DNA of 64,000 nucleotides from Mesoflavibacter profundi. GTDB taxonomy: Bacteria; Bacteroidota; Bacteroidia; Flavobacteriales; Flavobacteriaceae. Made by a program: the position numbers and the translations under genes. Below the pieces are notes generated by a model, which had not been told where the DNA came from, did not search any database, and was given only the letters and a program-made list of their open reading frames with translations. The stretch is taken from assembly GCF_014764305.1 (NCBI RefSeq), contig NZ_CP061703.1, positions 2,262,800-2,326,799 on the forward strand. Reading direction: 5' to 3'. Below, one piece after another: positions 1 through 9,378 of this stretch; within the stretch, counting starts at the first letter, position 1; every line of letters starts with the position of its first letter.

Positions 1-2
1 AC

Positions 3-614
3 ATAAGTTATCTGCCAAATTTTGCCGTAATAAATAATACACCAAAGCAAACAAATTTAAAAGGCGAAGAAGGGAAGAGAATTGTTTGTTTAGCAAATTT
101 AAGACCTCAAAAAAATCACGAATTTTTAATACAAGCTTTTAAAGAGGTTTTAAATACATATCCTGATTGGACTTTACATTTGGTAGGGAAAGATTTTAAA
201 GATTTGTATTCAGAAAAACTAAAAAGTTTAATAAAGACATTAGATATTGAAGAACATGTGTTTATATACGGAAGTTGTCCTGATACATCACAAATAATTA
301 AACAAGCAACACTTACAGTATTGCCATCAATATCCGAAGGATTACCATTAGCATTATTAGAATACGGTTTAATGGCTAAACCAACAATAGCAACAAACGT
401 TGGTCAATGTCAAGAAGTTATAATTAATAATCAAACCGGTATTTTAATAGCCTCTAACGACTTAGAAGCCTTTATTAATGCTATTAAAACCTTAATTCGT
501 GATCAAGATAAAGCTTCTAAATATTCAAATCAACTATTAGAGCATGTCACAATGCATTTTTCTCAAACTTCAATTATTAATCAAATATTAAAGGTTTATC
601 GTAGATTTGCCTAG
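3..614 (+). CDS. Glycosyltransferase family 4, C-terminal part (gene cut by window start)
   Basis: An open frame runs from the first bases of the window to a TAG at 612-614, so the gene starts upstream of the window. About 203 residues of the C-terminal half are present. The GT-B fold signature is visible: LRPQKNHEFLIQAF at the start of the nucleotide-sugar domain, VGKD after a beta strand, and the EGLPLALLE segment, which is the E-x7-E motif of GT4 enzymes that contacts the donor sugar. It probably adds a sugar to a lipid-linked polysaccharide repeat unit in the cytoplasm. The next gene starts three bases after the stop, so it is in the same operon. Donor and acceptor cannot be told from the sequence. 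Confidence 0.88.
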   Translation: MSYLPNFAVINNTPKQTNLKGEEGKRIVCLANLRPQKNHEFLIQAFKEVLNTYPDWTLHLVGKDFKDLYSEKLKSLIKTLDIEEHVFIYGSCPDTSQIIKQATLTVLPSISEGLPLALLEYGLMAKPTIATNVGQCQEVIINNQTGILIASNDLEAFINAIKTLIRDQDKASKYSNQLLEHVTMHFSQTSIINQILKVYRRFA

Positions 615-617
615 CAT

Positions 618-1967
618 ATGGATAAAAATTATTTAAAAATAATTGGCTTACATGTTCTTATAGGACTTTTAATATTTCAATTTAAAATATTAGGAGAACT
701 GTATTTTTATGGTATAATAGTTTACTTTTTTTTTAAGATTATCTCTGCAAAACCAAGTATTAAGCCAATAATTATATTTCAGGCTTGTGGTTATGTTATT
801 TCTTCAGAAATAATTCTAAGAATGACAGGTAGTGGTTTGTTTTATGAATCTAGTAAATATTTACTCATCCTGCTTTCAGTTCTAGGATTAATCTATAACG
901 GTTTTAATAAAAAAGCTGCACCATATATTTTTTATATAATATTATTAATTCCAAGTGTATATATATCACTCTATTCTTTAGATGTTAGTGTTAATATTAG
1001 AAAAGCTATTGCATTTAATTTAAGTGGTCCAGTGACTTTAGGTATAATTGCTTTATTTGCTTACAATATAAAAGTGAATAAAGAACAATTGTTATCTATT
1101 ATTAATAATATGATATATCCAATTGTTAGTCTTGCAATCTATATATTTATATATAATCCGGATGTATCAAGTGTGTCCACTGGAACTGGTTCTAACTTTG
1201 CAGCTTCAGGAGGATTTGGGCCTAATCAAGTATCTACAATTTTAGGTTTAGGGTTTTTCTTAATGACTGTTAGATATTTTTATTTTAGTAAAACCAAGAT
1301 ATTACGATTAGTAGATTTAGGATTTATATTATTAATTGCTTTTAGAGCAATTGTAACCTTTAGTCGTGGTGGCGTATTTACTGCGATAATTATGATAGGT
1401 GTTTTTTTATTTTTTGTTTACAAACAATCTGAACAAACAAAAAAGAAACAAATAAAAATATCAATGATCTTATTTTTTATGGTAGGATCTATAACATGGA
1501 TATTGTCTGCTTTGCAAACCAACGGAATGATTGAAAAGCGTTATGCTAACCAAAATGCTATTGGTTTAGAGAAAGAAGATATTTCTACTGGAAGAACAGA
1601 TTTATTTGTAGAAGAATTTAATTATTTTCTAAACAATCCGTTTTTAGGAATAGGAGTAGGACGAGTCAAGGATTTAAGATTTCAAACTACTGGTATACAT
1701 GCTGCAACGCACAACGAAATGAGTAGAATTATAGCCGAACATGGACTATTAGGTATTTTTGCGTTTTTGATCCTCTTATTAACGCCTTTATTATTCAGAC
1801 TCAAAGATAGGAGCAATGTGTTGTTTTTCTCTTTTTATTTATTTTGGTTTCTTACCATAAACCACTCGTCTATGCGTATTGCTGCACCTGCGTTTATTTA
1901 TGCATTAAGTTTAATTCATATTAAAAATGAAATACCTAGTTTACATAGGGAACAAATTACAAAGTAA
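618..1967 (+). CDS. O-antigen ligase/polymerase family membrane protein (Wzy/WaaL-like)
   Basis: The protein has 449 residues with about ten to twelve hydrophobic segments spread over its length and a larger external loop around residues 295-370 containing RTDLF and HNEMSRIIAEHGLLGI. That pattern, with arginine-rich loops and an H-N-E/L-x-x-G-xx-G stretch, is typical of the PF04932 family, which polymerises or ligates lipid-linked oligosaccharides on the periplasmic side. It lies between two glycosyltransferases, so polymerase of the local surface polysaccharide is the most likely role; ligase is the alternative. Its last 41 bases overlap the next gene. Confidence 0.8.
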   Translation: MDKNYLKIIGLHVLIGLLIFQFKILGELYFYGIIVYFFFKIISAKPSIKPIIIFQACGYVISSEIILRMTGSGLFYESSKYLLILLSVLGLIYNGFNKKAAPYIFYIILLIPSVYISLYSLDVSVNIRKAIAFNLSGPVTLGIIALFAYNIKVNKEQLLSIINNMIYPIVSLAIYIFIYNPDVSSVSTGTGSNFAASGGFGPNQVSTILGLGFFLMTVRYFYFSKTKILRLVDLGFILLIAFRAIVTFSRGGVFTAIIMIGVFLFFVYKQSEQTKKKQIKISMILFFMVGSITWILSALQTNGMIEKRYANQNAIGLEKEDISTGRTDLFVEEFNYFLNNPFLGIGVGRVKDLRFQTTGIHAATHNEMSRIIAEHGLLGIFAFLILLLTPLLFRLKDRSNVLFFSFYLFWFLTINHSSMRIAAPAFIYALSLIHIKNEIPSLHREQITK

Positions 1968-2937
1968 AGGGAATACCGTAACTACTATAGATACTTTGGG
2001 CAAGCAATTGGAAACTTTAGGGTTTCAATTAAGTTACGCTTCGACAAAAAAAAATATAGTACTTAGACTTTTTGATATGCTTTGGACTGTTTATAAACAT
2101 CGTAAGCAAGCAGATTATATTTTGATAGATACTTATAGTACTTTAAACTTTTATTATGCTTTTGCGGTAAGCAAGTTATGCAGGATTTTAGGTTTAAAAT
2201 ATATTCCAATATTACATGGCGGTAATTTACCAAACCGACTACAAAATAATCCTAAACTAAGTGCACTAATCTTTAAAAATGCTTATAAAAATGTTTCGCC
2301 TTCAAAATATATTCAACATCATTTTAAATTAAAACAGTTGGATTGTATGGTTATTCCAAATAGTATAGATCTTCATCTATATAAATTTAAAAACCGAAGT
2401 CCAATCTCTTCAATACATCTACTTTGGGTTAGATCTTTTGCTAGTATTTATAATCCTAAATTAGCTGTAGATGTTTTAAAAGCTTTAAAATTAAAAGGAA
2501 TTATTGCCAGTTTGTGTATGGTAGGACCAGAAAAGGATGGAAGTTTAGAAGACACCAAACTTTATGCTAATAAAATTGGTGTTGAGGTAACATTTACTGG
2601 TGGATTAAGTAAAAAGGATTGGATAGCGTTATCTAAAGATTATAATGTCTTTATAAACACTACAAATTTTGATAATATGCCTGTAAGTGTTATAGAAGCT
2701 ATGGCATTAGGATTACCTGTAGTTAGTACAAATGTTGGAGGATTACCTTACTTAATAGACAACAATACAGATGGTTTATTAGTTCAAGAAAAAACTGTAG
2801 AGCCATTTGTAAATGCAATTATTAATTTAAAAGAAAACCAAGCTTTAATTGACAATCTTACCTTAAACGCACGTAAAAAAGCCGAATCGTTTGGATGGGA
2901 AACGGTTAAAAAGCAATGGATGGACTTATTAAATTAA
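1927..2937 (+). CDS. Glycosyltransferase family 4
   Basis: This complete 336-residue GT-B glycosyltransferase starts inside the end of the polymerase gene in another frame, a 41-bp overlap. The start fits the family: MKYLVYIGNKLQSKGNTVT forms the first strand and glycine loop. Conserved parts are the HGGNLP loop near residue 95, VIPNSID at the domain linker near 140, VGPEKDG near 198, and the IEAMALGLPVVSTNVGG stretch near 255, which carries the C-terminal nucleotide-sugar site. It is a cytoplasmic or membrane-associated enzyme of polysaccharide repeat-unit assembly. The sugar specificity is not visible. Confidence 0.9.
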   Translation: MKYLVYIGNKLQSKGNTVTTIDTLGKQLETLGFQLSYASTKKNIVLRLFDMLWTVYKHRKQADYILIDTYSTLNFYYAFAVSKLCRILGLKYIPILHGGNLPNRLQNNPKLSALIFKNAYKNVSPSKYIQHHFKLKQLDCMVIPNSIDLHLYKFKNRSPISSIHLLWVRSFASIYNPKLAVDVLKALKLKGIIASLCMVGPEKDGSLEDTKLYANKIGVEVTFTGGLSKKDWIALSKDYNVFINTTNFDNMPVSVIEAMALGLPVVSTNVGGLPYLIDNNTDGLLVQEKTVEPFVNAIINLKENQALIDNLTLNARKKAESFGWETVKKQWMDLLN

Positions 2938-2961
2938 ATGTTAGTTAAATTGTAGTAATAC

Positions 2962-2991
2962 TTGTATAAATTTAATTAGTTTTTATCTTTG
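2962..2991 (+). promoter_or_regulatory. Bacteroidota-type promoter for the glycosylphosphotransferase gene
   Basis: TTG at 2962-2964, 19 bp, then TATCTTTG at 2984-2991. This matches the flavobacterial consensus TTG-N17-23-TAnnTTTG exactly. The start codon is 27 bp downstream, so the gene at 3018 can be transcribed independently of the upstream glycosyltransferases. Confidence 0.7.
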
Positions 2992-3017
2992 GGCTTATTC
3001 TTCCAATGTATGTGTAA

Positions 3018-4412
3018 ATGAGTAAGTCTAGTGGCATTCACTTTGAGATTTCAGAACGTAAAATACTATTACGTATTTTCGATCTACTTTCTATTGGAGC
3101 TTCACTATATTTAGTAAATTCCGTATTTCATTTTGATTATTTTAATGTTTCTACTCAGCATTGGGCTTGGATATTTGTCTTAGCATTATATATTTCAATT
3201 TTTGGAACTGTGTTAGAGTTGTATGATTTACAAAAATCAAGTCGGCTAGAAACGGTAGTAAGCACCATAATTTTAACAACATCTGTTACGGTATTATTTT
3301 ATCTGTTAACACCGTTTTATACACCTTCTTTACCAGAAAACAGGCTACAAATTGTATACTTTTACTTAGCAATTTTATTTGGATTATTTGTTTGGCGTTG
3401 GGCTTATATTACATTTATATCGTCTCCAAGATTTTATAAAAAAGTATTAATAATTGGAGAAACATCTAATATTAAAAGTATAGTCGAAGCTTTTAAAGAT
3501 GCAGATCCAAATTATATTATAGTTGGTTTTGTTAATTGCGAAGCAGAGCAAAAAGACACAATTAAATATAAAGGTATAAAAGAATTTATGCCTTCTGAAA
3601 TTGAATTAGTTATTGAGAATGAAGGAATTTCAGAAATTGTAATAGCAAGTTATAATTCTGAAAATATTACATCTTCAATTTATTCCAAATTAATAAGTCT
3701 ACTAGAATCTGGATTTCCTATAAAAGAATACACGCAAGTTTATGAAGAGATGACTTATAGAGTACCAGTTCAATTTGTAGGTAAAGACTTTTATAAATAT
3801 TTCCCTTTTAGTAGAAATAATAAAAACAAACTATATCTAACTTATAGACGATTAGTAGATATTGCCTTATCGCTTTTTGGTCTTGTTTTAGGTCTTATTT
3901 TTTTACCATTAGTTTTATTAGGAAATCTTGTAGGTAATAGAGGCGCATTATTTTACACACAAGAACGAATTGGAAAAAACGGAAAGCCTTTTAAGATTTA
4001 TAAATACAGAAGTATGGTAAAAAATGCCGAAACTGATGGCGCAGTTTGGGCAACAAAAAATGATAGTAGAGTAACACCTTTTGGACGTTTTTTAAGAACA
4101 TCTAGATTGGATGAGTTTCCGCAATTTATAAACATACTTAAAGGCGATATGAGTTTAATTGGTCCTAGGCCAGAACGACCAGTTTTTGTAAAAGAATTAT
4201 CTCAAGTTATACCGTTTTATGAAACACGACATATCGTAAAGCCTGGATTAACAGGTTGGGCACAAGTAAAAGCTAGATACGGTTCTAGTGTAGATGATAG
4301 TTTACTAAAACTTCAGTATGATTTATTTTACATTAAACATAGAAGCTTTATGTTAGATGTAAATATTATTATTAAAACACTAAGTACTGTAATATTCTTT
4401 AGAGGACAGTAG
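3018..4412 (+). CDS. Exopolysaccharide biosynthesis polyprenyl glycosylphosphotransferase
   Basis: This 464-residue membrane enzyme has four N-terminal hydrophobic segments (about residues 15-130), a central Rossmann-like CoA-binding_3 domain (VLIIGETSN near 143), a fifth hydrophobic segment near 285, and a C-terminal bacterial sugar transferase domain. The last includes ERIGKNGKPFKIYKYRSM, SRLDEFPQFINILKGDMSLIGPRPE and KPGLTGWAQV, all hallmarks of the WbaP/PglC-like catalytic domain. It transfers a sugar-1-phosphate from a nucleotide sugar to undecaprenyl phosphate, the first step of repeat-unit synthesis. It has its own promoter although it closes the polysaccharide locus. The sugar is unknown. 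Confidence 0.92.
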   Translation: MSKSSGIHFEISERKILLRIFDLLSIGASLYLVNSVFHFDYFNVSTQHWAWIFVLALYISIFGTVLELYDLQKSSRLETVVSTIILTTSVTVLFYLLTPFYTPSLPENRLQIVYFYLAILFGLFVWRWAYITFISSPRFYKKVLIIGETSNIKSIVEAFKDADPNYIIVGFVNCEAEQKDTIKYKGIKEFMPSEIELVIENEGISEIVIASYNSENITSSIYSKLISLLESGFPIKEYTQVYEEMTYRVPVQFVGKDFYKYFPFSRNNKNKLYLTYRRLVDIALSLFGLVLGLIFLPLVLLGNLVGNRGALFYTQERIGKNGKPFKIYKYRSMVKNAETDGAVWATKNDSRVTPFGRFLRTSRLDEFPQFINILKGDMSLIGPRPERPVFVKELSQVIPFYETRHIVKPGLTGWAQVKARYGSSVDDSLLKLQYDLFYIKHRSFMLDVNIIIKTLSTVIFFRGQ

Positions 4413-4475
4413 GTTCAAAGTTCAAAGTTCAAAGTTCAAAGTTTAAAGTTTAAGGTTCAGCATTCAATGTTCAAA
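4413..4475. repeat. Heptanucleotide tandem repeat, unit GTTCAAA (nine units, partly decayed)
   Basis: Starting on the base after the stop codon of the glycosylphosphotransferase gene are four perfect GTTCAAA units, then GTTTAAA, GTTTAAG, GTTCAGC, ATTCAAT and a ninth perfect GTTCAAA, all in the same 7-bp phase. Similar AAAG/TTAAAG words trail to about 4495. The rest of the 129-bp gap up to 4541 shows no gene. Confidence 0.9.
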
Positions 4476-4541
4476 AGCTTAAAGTCTAAAAGTTGTTGTT
4501 AGTTCAATTTTTTAATTGGAAAGAGTAAAATGTTTTGAGAA

Positions 4542-5699
4542 CTACTTCTTTAAAAACTTCAAAATATAAATATAGCGAACAAACAGTGCGATTAAAATAG
4601 GAATTAATACAGGCGCAAACTTTTGTACACCGGTTAACCAATGTATTGTTAGTAAGCAAAGCATTAATAAACAAAATTTTAAATAAGCAATAAACCATTT
4701 TTTAGGTGTGTTTTTATTTGCTTCTATAACAGCTATTAAACTTATAGGGAAAGCCCATAATAAATTATAATTATTAGCTGTAGCAGAATGATCTGTAGCA
4801 AACCATAATAAGCATAAAAGCAAGCCAATACTACCTAAAATAACGTGAATAGAAACATCTAACCATTTAGATCTTTTATTATTTTTAAAATCTTTATACG
4901 TTATAAAACCAATAAAAGAGGCTAATAGCGTTAAGATTACTAAAGGACTGAATATGAAAACACCTGAAATCTTAGATTTATTTACTTGGTTTAAAGTTTT
5001 ACTTTCAGAAACTAAAGATTGGTTATTTATAGATGCCTTTTCAAAAAACTTATAAATATTTTCCGGTAAAAATAAGTGTTCTCTTGGCGTAGCTTCTCTA
5101 TCTATTACAGCGCCTAAAGCGATATCTATACCTAAACTTCCCCAAGTATTTCTGTTTAAATTATTTTGAATTAAATCTCTAAACGTTTGGGATTTATAAT
5201 CTGTAGGTAAATCGTATTTGATTGTGTTTGAAGACGCTAACTCAACTACATCTCTAATTTTAGTTGCGCAGTTGTCATAAAAAAAATCGTATAGATATGC
5301 ACCTTTATTTTTAGCATAATTTGCTTCTAAAAAGGCATGTAAAGTCTTTTTTTGTTTAGCATCTAAATTTAAAATTTGCTCTTTAATACTACGGTTTTCA
5401 GACTTGTAAAAATCTAATACATTATTAGTGTATGCTTTACCTTGTAAGTAATTAAGTTTACCTTTTGCAAAATTTAAATAGAAATTAGGGTCTTCAAAAT
5501 TATAGCGACCAAAATCGTAAACTATGTCACTGTACGTAGTTTTTATTCTTATTCCGTTATGTCCAAAAGCATCATTTAAGTTGTCACCAGGACCAATAGT
5601 TAAAACACTAATTTGTGCGTTACTAGGTATAGATTTTTGCCCTAAAGCTAAGGTGTTTAAACCTAGTAGGATAAATAATAAATATAGTTTTTTGTACAT
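4542..5699 (-). CDS. DUF4105 (LnbY N-terminal-like) membrane protein
   Basis: The 385-residue protein begins with a signal peptide ending near LGQ (residue 21). Residues about 25-180 match the DUF4105 domain as I remember it: ISVLTIGPGD, a conserved AFGHNGIRI with histidine, YDFGRYNF, and FFYDNCATKIRDVV with an Asn-Cys pair. This domain is thought to have a papain/NlpC-like fold, making His and Cys candidate catalytic residues. The C-terminal third has four to five hydrophobic helices. It starts 6 bp after the PorV-like gene and is co-transcribed with it. The exported domain faces the periplasm. The substrate is unknown. Confidence 0.78.
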   Translation of the reverse strand: MYKKLYLLFILLGLNTLALGQKSIPSNAQISVLTIGPGDNLNDAFGHNGIRIKTTYSDIVYDFGRYNFEDPNFYLNFAKGKLNYLQGKAYTNNVLDFYKSENRSIKEQILNLDAKQKKTLHAFLEANYAKNKGAYLYDFFYDNCATKIRDVVELASSNTIKYDLPTDYKSQTFRDLIQNNLNRNTWGSLGIDIALGAVIDREATPREHLFLPENIYKFFEKASINNQSLVSESKTLNQVNKSKISGVFIFSPLVILTLLASFIGFITYKDFKNNKRSKWLDVSIHVILGSIGLLLCLLWFATDHSATANNYNLLWAFPISLIAVIEANKNTPKKWFIAYLKFCLLMLCLLTIHWLTGVQKFAPVLIPILIALFVRYIYILKFLKK

Positions 5700-5705
5700 C
5701 GAGGA

Positions 5706-6782
5706 TTATCTAAAAATGCTAAAGTCAAGTTTTAAAGAAAAAACATTAGAGTATAAAGCTACACTTTGATCGCCAATATCTGTAAACGCATAGTCTACTT
5801 CTATACCTTTATACTTAAAACCAACACCAAAGGTTGGTTGAAATGTAAGTTGTTCTGAATTATCTATCTGTAATTCATTTTGAAAATTTCCCATTCCACC
5901 ACGAAGATAAATCATATCAATATATCCAAATTCAAATCCAAAAGCAGGATTAATACTAGCGAAAGAAGTAGAGATTAAATCGTTATTTTGTTCAAATCTT
6001 ACATTTAAATCAATTTCAGCTTCTAGTGTGTAATCGTAATTAAATCTATAAAATTTAGATACTCCTAATTGTAGTTTAGGAATTGTAATTTCGGAAGTTT
6101 CTGGTAATTCTTGGTTTTGACCTTCAACTGCATTTTGCACTTTAGCAAATTCTTCTTCATTAATTGTCCAAGCGTTAAAAGTGGTAGTTATGTCTCTTGC
6201 CATAACACCAAATTTCCAGTTATTATTGGTTTCAAATTGGATTGCTGCATCTAATCCTACGCCCCAACTTTTGGCAAAATCACCAATAATACGACGTATT
6301 ATTTTAGCATTAACACCATAACTTAACCCTTGAATTGGTAAGTTTCTAGAATAAGAAACTGTCAAACCGTAATCTGCTGTAGAAAAAAGACTAATTCTGT
6401 CGTAATTAACATTACCTTGGTCGTCAATCAATTGTGTAGTATCTAATATATCATCTACTGCAAATCTAATTAATGAAACTCCAAAAGCACTATTATCGTC
6501 TAAAGGCATAGCAAAAGCAGCGTAATCGTAATTAGCAATGTTTGCAAAATAGCTAGAATGCATAAGTGCTAATTGGTTGTCTTCAAGGTTAATAAGTCCT
6601 GCAGGATTCCAATAGCCAGAATTTACATCGTTAGATCTTGCTACAATAGCACTACTTTGGCCTAAAGCAGCTGCATCTACACCAATATTCATAAACTCGT
6701 TAGAATATTTTCTTGTAGTTTGCCCAGATAATTGCGTTGCTATTAATGCTATTATGCTAAATAGTAATTGTTTCAATTTCAA
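5706..6782 (-). CDS. PorV/PorQ-family outer-membrane beta-barrel protein
   Basis: The 358-residue protein has a signal peptide ending near SGQ and an N-terminal segment FMNIGVDAAALGQSSAIVARSNDVNSGYWNPAGL, typical of the PorV/PorQ/UPF0164 group of FadL-like barrels. The remainder alternates hydrophobic residues in a beta-barrel manner and ends in LKLDFSIFR with an aromatic near the C terminus. PorV is the shuttle of the type IX secretion system and PorQ an accessory factor. This protein is somewhat distant from both, so only the family is assigned. It is first in a two-gene operon with the DUF4105 gene. Confidence 0.72.
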   Translation of the reverse strand: MKLKQLLFSIIALIATQLSGQTTRKYSNEFMNIGVDAAALGQSSAIVARSNDVNSGYWNPAGLINLEDNQLALMHSSYFANIANYDYAAFAMPLDDNSAFGVSLIRFAVDDILDTTQLIDDQGNVNYDRISLFSTADYGLTVSYSRNLPIQGLSYGVNAKIIRRIIGDFAKSWGVGLDAAIQFETNNNWKFGVMARDITTTFNAWTINEEEFAKVQNAVEGQNQELPETSEITIPKLQLGVSKFYRFNYDYTLEAEIDLNVRFEQNNDLISTSFASINPAFGFEFGYIDMIYLRGGMGNFQNELQIDNSEQLTFQPTFGVGFKYKGIEVDYAFTDIGDQSVALYSNVFSLKLDFSIFR

Positions 6783-6900
6783 TTTTTTTTACAAAGATGC
6801 TACATTTTTTCAATATAATAAACTTCAATTTTAATAGTATATTGTTTTAGAATAGTGATAGACTAAAATTGTTTACTATTTTTACCAAAAAACTAACTGG

Positions 6901-7650
6901 ATGAAAATAAAAGCTTTTATACCAAATTTTGTCACATTACTTAATCTATTTTGTGGAAGTATAGCCATCATACTAGTCGTAAATAATCAATTTGTACTAG
7001 CTGGTGTATTTGTGTTTTTAGGTATATTTTTTGATTTTTTTGATGGACTATTAGCACGTAAATTAAATGTGCAAAGTGAATTAGGAATACAGTTAGATAG
7101 TCTGGCAGATATGGTAACTAGTGGTTTAGTACCAGGCTTGATAATGTATAAATTATTAGAATTAGCTACAAATAGTCAAGGTATAAATTTAAATGCTTCT
7201 TGGTCTGATCATATGTTTTGGTCTGGAGTAAAATTTAATCCAGTACCATTTTTAGGGTTGTTAATTACATTATCATCTGCTTACAGGTTAGCTAGATTTA
7301 ATTTAGACGAAGACCAGCAAACGTATTTTAAAGGATTGCCAACTCCTGCAAATGCATTGTTAATATTGTCTTTGCCATTAATTTTAGAGTTTCAAAATAA
7401 CGACATTACAAACGCTACAATATTAAATCCTATATTTTTAATTATAATCACTTTAATTAGTACTTATTTATTAAACAGTCCAGTAAAATTATTTGCCCTA
7501 AAATTTAAAACGTATGCATTTAAACCTAATGCTGTACGTTACATATTTTTAATTTTAGCAGTGGTATTACTTTTTGTATTACAATTTGCAGCTATACCAT
7601 TAGTAATTTTATTATATATCCTTTTATCATTATTTAATACTATCAAATAA
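6901..7650 (+). CDS. pssA: CDP-diacylglycerol-serine O-phosphatidyltransferase
   Basis: The 249-residue integral membrane protein carries the CDP-alcohol phosphotransferase motif DG-x2-AR-x8-G-x3-D-x3-D in FDGLLARKLNVQSELGIQLDSLAD near residues 47-71, with the catalytic Asp residues present. About eight hydrophobic segments follow. It makes phosphatidylserine, the precursor of phosphatidylethanolamine, at the inner membrane. KGLPTPANA near 138 is typical of the PssA subfamily rather than PgsA. The TerC-like gene starts 8 bp downstream, in probable co-transcription. Confidence 0.92.
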   Translation: MKIKAFIPNFVTLLNLFCGSIAIILVVNNQFVLAGVFVFLGIFFDFFDGLLARKLNVQSELGIQLDSLADMVTSGLVPGLIMYKLLELATNSQGINLNASWSDHMFWSGVKFNPVPFLGLLITLSSAYRLARFNLDEDQQTYFKGLPTPANALLILSLPLILEFQNNDITNATILNPIFLIIITLISTYLLNSPVKLFALKFKTYAFKPNAVRYIFLILAVVLLFVLQFAAIPLVILLYILLSLFNTIK

Positions 7651-7658
7651 ATTAATCC

Positions 7659-8468
7659 ATGTTAGAAAACATTTTTACACTATTAATGCTTGTTATGTTG
7701 CAAGCAGTACTTGGTTTTGATAACCTATTATACATCTCTTTAGAATCTAAAAAAGCCAAAGCTGAAGACCAGAAAAAAGTAAGAAAAACAGGAATTTTAA
7801 TTGCAATAGGTTTAAGGATAGTTTTACTATTTGTTTTGGTTTCTATTATTGATTTATTTCAAGAACCTGTTGCGTTTTTAACAGGAAAAATAGGTGACGC
7901 AGCAAGTTTTGAGTTTAATGGACATAGTCTTATTGTTCTTGCAGGTGGCGGATTTATTATTTACACTGCTATTAAAGAAATCTGGCATATGATTGGTGCT
8001 CATGATTTGGAAGTAGATGTAGAAGATAAAGAGAAAAGAGTAAAGTCTTCTAGTGCAGTGATAACAAGTATTGTTATAATGAATTTAGTATTTTCATTTG
8101 ATTCTATTTTAGCAGCAATAGGGTTAACAAGTGATATAGACAATAGTACGACAGCATTTATCATTATGGCTATCGCAATTGTATTAAGTGGTTTATTAAT
8201 GTTGTTTTTAGCCGATAGGATTTCTCTATTTTTAGCTAAAAATAGAATGTATGAAGTGTTAGGTCTTTTTATTTTATTTATTGTTGGTATAATGCTAGTT
8301 ACAGAAGGCGGACATCTTGCACATATTAAATTATTTGGCAATCCTATTGAGCCAATGAGTAAAACTACATTTTATTTTGTAATAGCTGTGTTGGTTATTG
8401 TAGATGTGGTACAAGGTAGATATCAAAAAAAGATTCTTGCGGAGCAAGCAGCTTCTAATAAAAAGTAA
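7659..8468 (+). CDS. TerC-family integral membrane protein
   Basis: The 269-residue protein has about seven to eight membrane helices. It has the TerC-family acidic residues inside helices: VLGFDNLLYI near residue 18 and LVFSFDSILAAIGL near 140, plus VTEGGHL near 210. The family (PF03741) includes manganese exporters such as MeeF/Alx and tellurite-resistance TerC; here a metal-ion exporter is the best inference. It follows pssA by 8 bp and ends at a strong bidirectional terminator. Confidence 0.85.
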   Translation: MLENIFTLLMLVMLQAVLGFDNLLYISLESKKAKAEDQKKVRKTGILIAIGLRIVLLFVLVSIIDLFQEPVAFLTGKIGDAASFEFNGHSLIVLAGGGFIIYTAIKEIWHMIGAHDLEVDVEDKEKRVKSSSAVITSIVIMNLVFSFDSILAAIGLTSDIDNSTTAFIIMAIAIVLSGLLMLFLADRISLFLAKNRMYEVLGLFILFIVGIMLVTEGGHLAHIKLFGNPIEPMSKTTFYFVIAVLVIVDVVQGRYQKKILAEQAASNKK

Positions 8469-8492
8469 ATTATTAAGTTACATTTATAAGTG

Positions 8493-8527
8493 AAAAAAGC
8501 TCAAAATTTTAAATTTTGAGCTTTTTT
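8493..8527. terminator. Bidirectional intrinsic terminator between TerC gene and lptB
   Basis: A hairpin with arms AAAAAAGCTCAAAATTT and AAATTTTGAGCTTTTTT. The A-run on one side and T-run on the other make it active in both directions, which suits the two converging genes. Confidence 0.85.
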
Positions 8528-8549
8528 AATTTCTTTAGGTTTGTAACAA

Positions 8550-9290
8550 TTACGTCCTAATTTTCTTTTTACGTAACTCGAAGTTTTGACCTAAGTATAC
8601 CTTTCTTACCATTTCGTCATTAGCTAATTCTTCTGGTTCTCCAGCTTTAAGAATACTACCTTCAAACATTAAATATGTACGGTCTGTAATCGCTAACGTT
8701 TCTTGTACATTATGGTCTGTGATTAAGATTCCAATGTTTTTTTCTGTTAGCTGCGCAACTATACGTTGTATGTCTTCTACAGCAACAGGATCTACACCAG
8801 CAAAAGGTTCGTCTAATAGGATAAAGCTAGGATTTGTGGCTAAAGCTCTAGCAATTTCTGTTCGACGTCGTTCTCCACCAGAAAGTAAATCTCCACGGTT
8901 TTTACGTATATGTCCTAAACTAAATTCTTCAATTAAAGCTTCCATACGCATTAATTGTTCTTTTTTACTTAGTTTGGTTAGTTGTAATACGCTTAGTATA
9001 TTTTCTTCAATACTTAATTTTCTAAAAACAGAAGCTTCTTGCGCTAGATATCCAATACCGTTTTGAGCACGCTTATACATTGGATAGTTGGTAATATTTG
9101 TGTTATCTAAATAGATATTACCACCATTTGGTTTGATAAGTCCAACAATCATGTAAAACGACGTTGTTTTTCCCGCACCATTAGGACCAAGAAGACCAAC
9201 AATTTCGCCTTGATTTACTTCTAATGATACGTCTTTTACAACTTTTCGTCCGTTGTAGGACTTCATTAAATGTTCTGCTTTAAGCTTCAT
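8550..9290 (-). CDS. lptB: LPS export ABC transporter ATP-binding protein LptB
   Basis: The 246-residue ATPase has a Walker [10 protein letters not shown] (residues 35-43), Q-loop YLAQ (81-84), signature LLSGGE (135-140), Walker B FILLDEP (156-162) and H-loop His193. The N-terminal [25 protein letters not shown] and [10 protein letters not shown] near 89 are typical of LptB, and length fits. It powers LPS extraction from the inner membrane with LptF/LptG; an LptF/G-family permease is encoded separately at 53791. It is the last gene of the minus-strand kdsD-tatC run, 88 bp after the AhpD-like gene. Confidence 0.93.
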   Translation of the reverse strand: MKLKAEHLMKSYNGRKVVKDVSLEVNQGEIVGLLGPNGAGKTTSFYMIVGLIKPNGGNIYLDNTNITNYPMYKRAQNGIGYLAQEASVFRKLSIEENILSVLQLTKLSKKEQLMRMEALIEEFSLGHIRKNRGDLLSGGERRRTEIARALATNPSFILLDEPFAGVDPVAVEDIQRIVAQLTEKNIGILITDHNVQETLAITDRTYLMFEGSILKAGEPEELANDEMVRKVYLGQNFELRKKKIRT

Positions 9291-9378
9291 TTATAGATTT
9301 AATTTTGCTAAAAATAGTCATTTAACAATAACTATTAAAACGTATAATTTATTTTATATTAAGTTTAACCTTAATGGT

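Noticed and set aside
1-4475. Horizontal transfer of the polysaccharide genes
   Set aside because: Such loci are often transferred, but base use here looks like the rest of the window and no mobile gene is present, so I have no evidence.
4504-4698. Open frame of 64 codons on the minus strand over the end of the DUF4105 gene
   Set aside because: Out-of-frame shadow of the DUF4105 C-terminal helices.
8000-8341. Open frame of 113 codons antisense to the TerC gene
   Set aside because: Fully inside a well-conserved gene; residues mirror hydrophobic codons of the sense strand.
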